Shown: positions 10,283-18,293 of the stretch, in pieces
How the letters are laid out: each line of letters begins with the position of its first letter
Numbering within the stretch: the first letter of the stretch is position 1
Assembly (NCBI GenBank): GCA_022592445.1
Contig: JABYQR010000456.1
Location: 1 to 32,211 of the forward strand
DNA length: 32,211 bases
Direction: 5' to 3'
DNA from: Cytidiella melzeri
Lineage: Eukaryota > Basidiomycota > Agaricomycetes > Polyporales > Irpicaceae
Program-made: the position numbers and the translations under genes
Notes under the pieces: generated by a model
What the model was told of the DNA's origin: nothing
Databases searched by the model: none
What the model saw: only the letters and a program-made list of their open reading frames with translations

Positions 10283-12847
10283 CCTTCATCCATCAAATTC
10301 GGGATGGAGTGCTTGCTCTCGCGACCGGGAACAATCTCGTGAGGCCGTGCCTTCTGTAGGTTCTGCATCACGGCCTCAAATGTTTGGGTCATGTCGGGCT
10401 CCGCATGTTTGGTTGTGAGATGACCAAGTGCGAGATTTCTTTCGAAGGTTAGATGGAGGTCACGGTAGATCTGTATCAACACACTGTCGTCGATGATGCG
10501 CTGTTCCGTGTAATTTACTCCCGTACCGCCATACTTTGTCTATGAAATAGTTTATTGCACTTTTCTTTGCGCTCAGGTCGCTAACTTACCTTTGTATACA
10601 GGTTGTTTAATTCAAGACACCAGTCCGGTGCCCTGAAACACCCTGGCTTTCCGGACGGATTGATTAGAATGCTGTAGCGGACAGCCCTTCTAGATTTACA
10701 ACACAGAGGAGTGTTAGTGTCATCTCCGTTAACATCTATTGTGCCATCTTTTGACTTACCTCAAACCCGGTGGATAAACGAAGTGGACATTTGATAGGTA
10801 TTTCATCATATGTTTCACGTATTTATGCTTCCCTGTGGCCTTGAAAATCCAGATCCATGGCATGAAGCAAGACTCCACACGGCCGACGTCTCCGTGGTTC
10901 ATTGCAAATGCCAGCTCTTCATAGAGACAGAAGTACTCGTTGAGGAGCAATCCGTTCTCGAATTGCTTATCGCGGACACTGGACGGCTTGCTTCGTAAGT
11001 CAAAAATTCGGCTCTTTTCTTTCCGAGAGGTGTAGTTCATTGCGAGATGGTTTGCTAATGCCTTCAGATAGTCTAGTGACGGTTTTGATGCCGCAAACAG
11101 CTTCAATGAGCTGTGGGTGGGCTCTCGCTTCTGTACCTCCACTCGCCAGCAGTCGAGCCGGCGACATATGCCAGCATGTTGTATTATCTGATGCATCCTC
11201 CGGAACCCTGGCTTCGACGCAACACTCCCGGTCTCTCGCGGACGCAAGATACTTACATCCTTCATCAGGCAAGTCTCGTCCTCCTGTACAGAGCGTGGCT
11301 GAATGAACACTTTCCACAGTGCATCAACACAAGCCATCTTGAGATGGAAAAGGCCAAGCACAAATACCGCAAACTGCAGCCGAAGCCATGGTGTTTCTTC
11401 AATTGCTCGCCTCTCGAGTGATGCGTCAATTTTTTCACCGGTCCCAAGATCGCCGTAGAAAAGAACGACATGATTGGTCACGTCAACAACTGCTTGGCTC
11501 CCACCAGAATCTGCATGCGCCACACGAGGATCTCCAACACCAACCTGGGCAAGGATATGAGTCATGGCACTGATATTCCCAGCAACTTGTGAGTTATTGT
11601 CTGTGGTCGTTCTCAATGGTATGATTGGCGTTTTTGTTAAAGGGATTTTCTCGATAGGCTCTGGCTCACCAATACTTGCGGCAAAACACCGGAACTCTTC
11701 GGGGCCATGGTGGCAAAGATCGTGCAGGAATTTCCAAGCGTTGAAGCGATCTCTAGCAGTCATGTTGTTTTCATCCAGCTCTCGTGTATGAGGATGAATG
11801 AGCATTAGGTCCTGAGAGGTTCGCCTTGGCGGAAGGAGATCTCGTAACACACGAGCATTGAGCTGTGATCGTTCCCATAGATATTGAGAACAGCGTAAAT
11901 CATTCGCGGTGATGCCGTGCTGCAGCGGAAAGACCATGGATGTTGTGAAGTGTTTCAATGTCTCGCCTGGCTTCTCCACGGTTGGCACTGATGACTTGAA
12001 CTCGATGTCTAGATTGTCGTACGCATATGCTGCTGAAAGTGTTTGCCCAACTTCTTTCGCATCGGAAGTGATATGTATACCAAGGGAGTGCAGCGAGCGG
12101 TGGATTGCTGTTTGTGAGATAGAGATACCCATGTGAGCCAGTGAGTCCACGAGCTTCTGCGGTGCGTGTATGGCATGCAGGAATATACCACACATGCTCT
12201 GCAGCCAGTTGGCCTTCTGGCTGCGCCCTTGCATGAGAATGCTACTAATCAAAACCTTTTTCTTTACTCATAGTCAGCTATTCCAATCCGCCTTCAAATA
12301 GTGGAGAACATACACTGATGATTGTAGCACGACGTCTCCTCCGCGCAGCTGCTGTCGGCCGCTTTCGCTTTCTCGTAAATGTGGCAGGCGCATCTCCAAG
12401 AGTGTTTGCCATCTCCTCTTCATCACTTTCATCTGACTCCAAATCCTCATCACCCTTTGTGCCTTTCTTGAGCCATGCATCCAACATCTCCCACAGGTTT
12501 GGTGCTGTCGAGCCCATCTCCTGCGCCATGTCTACGAGATCAAACTCCTGCAACTGATAAGGCTCCGCACGTCCTGCCCCAAAATGCCACCCTGCGCCCT
12601 CTGATGCCAGCTTGTCAATCTCCTCACAGATAATCCCCAATATCTTATCCCTGTTCCAGCTGTGCATGGCTGCGCAGGTCTCCTGATGCTGGGAGATGGC
12701 TGTGACAATGTCCTTCCATGCCACACAGATATCACGCACCAGGGGGTGGTATGAGGCCTCCTGTTGTAATGCATATAGGATCAATGAGGATATAGTGATC
12801 TGATGAGAGAGTAGTATGCCGTGGATTTCTTCGAAGATGGTATACAT
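10168..12847 (-). CDS. DUF6589-family protein, candidate transposase
   Basis: Model in minus-strand order: 12847-12314, 12255-10760, 10689-10590, 10539-10168; three introns (58, 70, 50 bp), phases agree, 833 aa, intact. I recognise the fungal DUF6589 family by stretches such as SILMQGRSQ, AYAYDNLDIEFK, FPLQHGIT, GLFHLKMACVDALW, HGDVGRVESC, YVKHMMKYLSNVHFVYPP, INPSGKPGCF and LGHLTTKHAEPDM. The N-terminal part has an acidic run followed by RKRKRPTAAARRRRR (about 162-176), a likely nuclear signal. Conserved acids that could form a DDE-like centre are GD (446-447), D in FHLKMACVD (about 489) and E in GRVES (about 639); this is a suggestion, since the family has no experimentally established activity that I know of. 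It is the only other gene of the transposon, so it is the best transposase candidate. Confidence 0.88.
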
Positions 12848-12919
12848 GGTGGTGGTTGCTCGACACAGATACTGTCGTCGCGATCGTATCTAACCATCTT
12901 TTCGTCCGGAATTTTACCG

Positions 12920-13174
12920 CGTCACAATAATCCGAAATGCGAGTTATTTTTCGAGTTAACTTGAAAGTCCGCGTGCGCCGGCCGGGGCGCCAATCATTGT
13001 TTACACTTGTTAAGTGCCAGTCGTCGGAGGGAGGGAAGCAGAAATAAGGTTGGGAATAGCACGTGTTGGATTGATCAATTTCTATATACAGTATTACACT
13101 AAACACAACCAAACACCCCTCGAGACCCAGCATATCTCTGCTCTCCCGACCGACGGCGACTGGGTAGGAGTCTG
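12920..13174 (-). repeat. right TIR of the RecQ/DUF6589 transposon
   Basis: Reverse complement of the left TIR with only a few substitutions and two short indels. It contains a TATATA box (13083-13088) reading toward the DUF6589 gene, whose ATG lies about 70 bp inside the TIR. Confidence 0.92.
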
Positions 13175-13183
13175 GGCTTGGTA
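13175..13183 (+). repeat. 9-bp target site duplication, right copy
   Basis: GGCTTGGTA, identical to 7078-7086; the gag of element G resumes immediately after it. Confidence 0.93.
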
Positions 13184-13463
13184 CAAGCGTGGACTCAAGT
13201 GGAACCTCCTTAACGCCCTCCACAATCTCCACCACCAGCCGGAGAACCTCGGAGAATTAATGATAGAAGCACTCCGGCTCAAAACAAACTGGCAACTCTG
13301 TGACACCACAACTCTCTCTGTTTGTACAAAACCGTGACCAGTTGAATCAGATCCATTGGGATCACAAGCAACACCTTATAGGCACCTCCCTCACCCCCTA
13401 CCAACAAGACATCCTCCTTGAAACTGACCTCCAAGATCCACACGACAATTGATTCCAATTTCC
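13184..13463 (+). pseudogene. Ty3-type gag of element G, 3' part
   Basis: Continues the capsid frame across the transposon: KRGLKWNLLNALHNLHHQPE, then LGELMIEALRLKTNWQLC. A frameshift near 13320 follows, after which NRDQLNQIHWDHKQHL and LTPYQQDILLETDLQDPHDN read on in another frame to TGA. These patterns are familiar from gag of basidiomycete Ty3 elements. No protease or RT follows, so the downstream pol is missing. Confidence 0.8.
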
Positions 13464-14249
13464 ACTGACATGGATAGTCCAACAGAGAGCGGATTTTTCA
13501 TCACAGTCACCAGTTTACAGCATCAGGCGCCTATTTAGAGCACTTATTTTCCAGCTAGGACTATTACCAGACCTAACCCTAACACGGGTCATGTGACATA
13601 CTGCCTTATTTATCAATAGTCCAGACCCAAGCCCTAGACTCAATCTGGAGCGGTTCCAGATCACCCTAGGCTATTGTTCTATTGTTCCCCTTCTATTGTC
13701 AGGGATTCCCCAGGGATTCCCCCAGTTCTTATTGTCCTATTGTCTTCCGTCTATTGTTTTCTGTCTATTGTTAGGGATTCCCCAGGGATCCCCCCAGTTT
13801 CTATTGTTCTATTGTCTATTGTTCTGGTTCTATTATTCTATGTACCCTGGGCCCTGATTGTTATCCTGGTCCCTTATGGTTCTATTGCTACTCCAGCCCC
13901 ACAGTTACTCCAGTCCCTAGTGTGGGAACTTGCACACAGACCACCCAGCAACAGTATATATAGTAGACCTTACCCTCCCTAGCTCTGCATCTTGACCTCT
14001 CTGTCATTTGCATTGCTAGGTGAGTTACTGCATGTAACTTAGTATTATCCCTATTAACTCTGTCATTTGCACTGCTAGTATCCGGCCTCTGTGCCTGCTT
14101 GCCTGCTTATCATTGACTTTGACCTTGTTGTTGTCATTGTCCCTTTCCACTTCCACTACCATCAATCCACCCTTGTTTAGGGTTTATCAGCATAGCAGCA
14201 GTTGCTCCGCGACATCCACCTCCTTCTTCAGAATAATCATCCCTTCTCC
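13464..14249 (+). other. non-coding, LTR- or promoter-like stretch inside element G
   Basis: No credible gene. It is rich in CTATTGT words and holds two copies of a GGGATTCCCCAGGGAT(T/C)CCCC block (about 13690-13730 and 13770-13800). Downstream are TATATATAG (13955-13962), then two TCTGTCATTTGCA(T/C)TGCTAG words (near 14000 and 14060). This resembles the promoter half of a fungal LTR or a 5' leader, perhaps a remnant of another element. It has no second copy in the window, so its nature is unproven. Confidence 0.45.
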
Positions 14250-15347
14250 ATGTCTTTCCTAACTCCTTTTCTTTCATACCCCAACTTATCTTTTGGTCAT
14301 GGCAGCGCCTTTATTCATTTTCTTTACAATTATACTCGTCTTTCAACTTTCAACAACTCCCCTATCGCCGATGATGCACCTGGTAGTGCTGCACACTTCC
14401 CTAACCTTCTATTCTCGTCTATGGCAGTCATCATGGAGTTATTCCGACATGTCATGGAGGCATATGAATACGATGAGGTCTATACTATCCAGATCAACAC
14501 AGGGGACTTCACACGCAATCTTACGTATCGGAGTCCCAGATGCCGTAGGGCCTTCTGCCAAATGGCGCATTTGCAGCTTGTTTGGGAGCACCCCGGCCAC
14601 GATGGCTTCATTAATCAATGGGTTGACATCCCTGACCCCATCAACCATGCTCGCACATTTACACCCTTGACAATTGTTGAATACACCACCATGCCCGGAG
14701 ATTGACCTGACTGGGCCAATGCTACCATTCAGAATAGCACCCAGACATTTCTCATGCAACTTCCCCCCGTCTTTGGCAACCAAGCAGATGAACTGGACTG
14801 TGAAGGGCAATGGCTACGGGCAGTACAAGATTGAGAATTTCTCCGTGCTAGGACAATCACTACTCCACGTCTTCCACTCGAGATAGCTGCCACCAAACGA
14901 ATGGTTCAACAGCTTGTTGCCTCACAGGACCAACGAGTACTGCGGTCGCACTTTGAGCTCATCTTGTGGGAATGGTTGGTATGGCTGGAGCAACTTCAAA
15001 GGGATCGGGATCTTCGTCTTTGCACTACAGTCATACAACGCAAAGCAGCATATATCAATGCCCGGGCCAACACTCATTACTACCAAGTCCCATGTCCTCC
15101 TCTTGCTTGGTCCAGAGCAGAAAATGAGCAGTAGGTTGAACACCCTTGTCAACAACGTCGCATGACTCAACCCACTCCCACACCACCTCCGAGACCACCA
15201 GCTCCTACTCCTGCCAACGCTCCATTGACCAGACTAAGGATAGTGCCTGCCCTTGTTGAAGACAATGACACCACACCAGAGTCTCCTCCTTCACCTTTGA
15301 CTCCAATTAGTGACAATAATGCAACACTTGCAAACAACAAGTCTTAA
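14250..15347 (+). pseudogene. unrecognised ORF of element G, with three internal stops
   Basis: One frame runs from ATG 14250 to TAA 15345-15347 (365 codons), broken only by TGA 14703-14705, TGA 14832-14834 and TAG 15132-15134. I do not recognise the product. The N-terminal half is globular-looking. The middle is a Trp/Arg-rich amphipathic stretch (LILWEWLVWLEQLQRDRDLR). The end is Pro/Thr-rich (TPTPPPRPPAPTP). The frame stops right at the polypurine tract, so it belongs to the 3' end of element G, where pol or an extra ORF would be expected. It shows no RT, integrase or envelope hallmark. The preserved frame across three point stops argues that it once coded for a protein. Confidence 0.6.
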
Positions 15348-15358
15348 AGGGGAGGTAA
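15346..15358 (+). other. polypurine tract of element G
   Basis: AAAGGGGAGG, directly between the stop of the last ORF and the presumed TGCTAC start of the 3' LTR. Confidence 0.7.
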
Positions 15359-16041
15359 TGCTACAAACAGTCTTCACACCCTATTATTTTTCTTCACTTC
15401 TTCAATTATCATGATAACTAGTCATCTTCTTTACACTTGCCTTGATGATCCAACTCGTCCTTCCTCCCTCATTTCCTGATCCACATTGTCTCTGTTCAAC
15501 ACGGACTATTATTTCATTGGTTGTCTTCTTGTGTCCATTCAAACCTTGGACCTAACTCTGATTGGTTACCATTGCCTTGGTGCAACCCTCGGCCTTTCCA
15601 TACCTCCGTTACCACTCCATTGGGTCCAACCCCGTCTATCCCCTGTTTCGGGTTTAGCCCCTTCTCTATTGATCTTTGCCTCATGACTCACCTTTCTATT
15701 GTCCCTTGCTTCTGCACCTTGACATTCTTTTCCCCCATTGGCTTTCCAAGGCAGCTATTGTTCTCTGTGTATTGTTCTTCCTTTCTATTCCTCTGATTCG
15801 CTACCACTACTTCGGACTGGTCCAAAAGTAGTTAGGTCAACATGTATAAGTAGCCACTAGACATGGGGCTAGAGCCTCAGTCTATCCACTTCGTATCAAT
15901 ATTCCTTCTAAAAACCATCATCTGTCTGCCACTGTGCTTGACAGCGACTGCACGGCCTAGACCATCATTCAACCTTGTGTGTAGCTACACCAAGTGGTTC
16001 TGACTTGACAACTTGTTCCTTGATGATAGTCAGTCTTAACA
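15359..16041 (+). repeat. 3' LTR of element G (~683 bp)
   Basis: Starts TGCTAC after the polypurine tract and ends CTTAACA, the point where similarity with the 5' copy stops. From 15486 on it is collinear with 5332-5944. The 5' copy is CG where this copy has TG at several sites, so this copy has lost CpGs. Confidence 0.82.
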
Positions 16042-17173
16042 TCATCCAAAATTCCATTTACTAGGACAACAGTCCCCCGTGCACCCGCTAAAGCTACGGT
16101 GCTTGCGTACGTACATGGCACTCTGCACTCTCTACTTGCAGCCACATTCCATAAGTATGGGTGGGTTGTGAGAAGTTACGCGTAGTCTAGGGTTCCGTTG
16201 GTAAGTCAATATTAACAAACACGTGTCAGTAAATGGTGTCAGAAACATGTAAGTAACACCGAGGGCACGGACCGGCAAAAATGTCACGGATATAAATGTT
16301 GGAAAATGTTGGAAATGCAACAGATTCTGAGAGGTCTGTGTATACAACAACAAGCCCTCAGTGCAAGGGCTGAATGGACTTTATCACCCCAGAAGTAGTG
16401 CTTAGCAAATACCATTGAATATTTCAACTGGGGTGTATTTGATGGTTACCATTGGATACCAATATCCTCCCTTCATGACATGTAGTCAAGAGTCACTTAC
16501 TAGCTTGAAGATTTCTCTTTGCCTAGAACTGGAGCGTTTATGTCTGAAGAGGACTGGGTGCTGGCATTCAGGTGGCTGCAGAAGCTGGTGTGAACAATAT
16601 CAATGATTTAGAAGCCTGTGGCAGAAACAAATCATCATGGACAGATTGATCTCGCTGCTAGTTTCAAACACTTCAATCACTGAAATAATGTCAGAACTGA
16701 CCAGAAGAGAATAGACAGTAACATTTACACACAGATTATCAACTCATTCACCCAATGCACCTTGAATGCTGTCAGATATTGACCATCATATTTCTCTGGA
16801 CCAGGTTGTTGTGCAACACACACTGCACGTTAGCCCTGAATTCCCATCGTGGATATCGCGTGTATATTAGTGATATCCATCTGATATCCACCCTATATCC
16901 ATTCACACTTATTTCCATGCAATAAAAATGTAATATCCATATAAGCGCCCATAACTATAATCCAGACCCGCAAGGAGCGCCCGTCGGCAGTACTCGTAAG
17001 CACGATTATATCCTGCGGCCGACTCATCAGCAATTGGCGCATCAGGAGCGTCCAAATCGAGCAGGCGTCGGCCGCTTCTGATTACATTACACTTCGGTGA
17101 TGGCAACTGAACCGGATGGCGCAGCTGAGAACAACGGCTGCATTGCTTTCAACATCGCACCAAGACACTCACA
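16042..17173. other. intergenic stretch, no supported gene
   Basis: Short frames only, none with conserved-looking residues or splice structure. At 16850-16945 there is a cluster of (G)ATATCCA words in both orientations (GTGGATATC, GATATCCATCTGATATCC, TATATCCATTC, TAATATCCATAT), which looks like the eroded end of a MITE or satellite. I see no RNA gene. Confidence 0.5.
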
Positions 17174-17947
17174 ATGTCAGAAGAACCACTGGAATCTCGG
17201 CTCGCTTGGAACAAGGTTGAGCCAGTCATTCAGGGCGATCCGGACTCGCACGCTGCCCTTAAGCAAGTGATTTCGTTGGCGGAATCTTTCGTCGCGCTCA
17301 AAGATGGCTTCAATGGCGACGATAACATGTCCGCCAACATTGTCGATTTCGCCTGCACGGTAGAGATGTGTATCACTCAGGCATGCATGATAACCAGTGC
17401 GCAAGAGCTTTCCTTTGCATACCGGAAGCTTGTGAAGTCTGTCGAGCTTCTTTGGCAGCGGCGCACCGAGCATATATGCATGCAATCGTAAGTACAAATG
17501 TATCTGCAGTTAACGAAATAACTGATGTTCGTGTTGTTAATGTCAAGAACCTCCCTGACTCTGCCGGAAACTGTCAATATCTGTGGTTCGCCTGCGCAGC
17601 GCTCTCTCGCTCGCTACAAGTGAGTATCATGAATTTGGTATGCGCTCTCATGTCTGAAGATCAACAGACAAACTACTCTCAATGACTACTTCACTGTGAC
17701 ACAAAAACTGCCACATAATCAGCGCCGTGCCATTTATCCGCAGGCTCAACGGTCAGTGTCTCACCTCCAAACTGCTCGGTATGAACAGCTCTCACACATT
17801 CATTCACAGACTCCCCTCGTTTCGCCAACTCCCAATTGACATTTACTTTTACATTGTCGCTCCAGTTTTGAGATCCAAGTATCCGGCCTTGGACGTGTTG
17901 TCGGCGCCGTCTGGATATCATACGAGCACGCAAGCTGGAATGTATGA
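17174..17947 (+). CDS. small hypothetical protein with a PIP-box-like motif
   Basis: Best model by eye: 17174-17487, 17548-17619, 17668-17778, 17866-17947 (introns 60, 48 and 87 bp, phases agree), 192 aa. The first exon is a helical, moderately acidic region (MSEEPLESRLAWNKVEPVIQ at the start) with no family that I recognise. Exon 3 encodes QTTLNDYF, a full match to the PCNA-interacting consensus QxxLxx(F/Y)(F/Y), with basic residues before and after. The last exon reads as a compact hydrophobic tail (FEIQVSGLGRVVGAVWISYE). If the third intron is not removed, the protein ends instead at TGA 17837-17839 (185 aa). It lies between transposons and may be a host gene. Function by motif is DNA replication or repair binding, but this rests on eight residues. 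Confidence 0.55.
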
Positions 17948-18293
17948 TCTCAATTCACTGTAATAGCCATTATACGCACAACAAAGTATAGCATGATTTT
18001 GAGTGCACTCTGTTGCGGCGGAGGACTTAGAAATTGGCTCACCAGGCATCGAATAAGTTCCATTTTACGTATACACTCTGCGCGTGACTGGATAGAATGG
18101 GCACATACCAATAGCGACAGTCAGCAAAGACCATATTGCCATGTCTGAACAGAGTGCGAAGCCCCACTGCACTCAGCGTACCAGCGCGCAATCCTGACAT
18201 TCCAGTCTACTGATTAGCATACGTTTCCGAAATATATGACAGTCCCAGCGTAGAAAAGAGACAACATGGAGGACATGACGATGAAGCGCGAAG
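17948..18293. other. intergenic between convergent genes
   Basis: About 345 bp between the stop of the PIP-box gene and the stop of the minus-strand gene. Nothing recognisable; it should hold both 3' ends. Confidence 0.5.

Larger units (their letters stand above)
7087..13174. mobile_element. 6088-bp TIR DNA transposon with RecQ-like helicase and DUF6589 genes
   Basis: Ends are near-identical inverted repeats of about 250 bp beginning CAGACTCCTACCCAGTCGCC, with a 9-bp target duplication outside them. Inside are two convergent genes, each starting a short way inside its TIR: a RecQ-like helicase (7370-10282, plus) and a DUF6589 protein (12847-10168, minus). Both gene models are open over all exons, so the copy looks complete and recent, unlike its decayed host element. 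The 9-bp duplication is typical of Mutator-like elements; a helicase plus a second protein recalls AcademH transposons, but as I recall those make 3-4 bp duplications. I therefore leave the superfamily open. DUF6589 as the transposase is inference. Confidence 0.88.
5332..16041 (+). mobile_element. LTR retrotransposon G (Ty3-type gag), host of two nested insertions
   Basis: Two direct repeats (5332-5944 and 15486-16041) are highly similar along their length and have the same orientation, as LTRs do. Between them lie a leader, a Ty3-type gag (6094-7086, continuing at 13184), a 0.7-kb promoter-like stretch, an unknown ORF (14250-15347) and a polypurine tract (15346-15358). No protease, RT or integrase of its own is visible, so this is a non-autonomous or chimeric element. 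Nested insertions are copia in the 5' LTR and the RecQ/DUF6589 transposon in gag. Without the latter the element would be about 4.6 kb. Confidence 0.8.

Noticed and set aside
12256..12313. Apparent frame break between DUF6589 exons 1 and 2
   Set aside because: Donor GTATGT after ATCAGT and acceptor AAAAAG with a CTGAC branch word give a 58-bp intron in phase.
7087..13174. Helitron, suggested by the helicase
   Set aside because: The helicase is RecQ-like, not Pif1-like; there is no Rep domain, and the element has TIRs and a target duplication, which Helitrons lack.
13674..13982. 102-codon ORF in the CTATTGT-rich stretch
   Set aside because: Val/Leu/Pro repeats created by the repeated DNA words; no protein-like pattern.
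16042..17173. Possible RNA gene or hidden gene
   Set aside because: No tRNA- or rRNA-like segment or spliced frame could be supported by eye.
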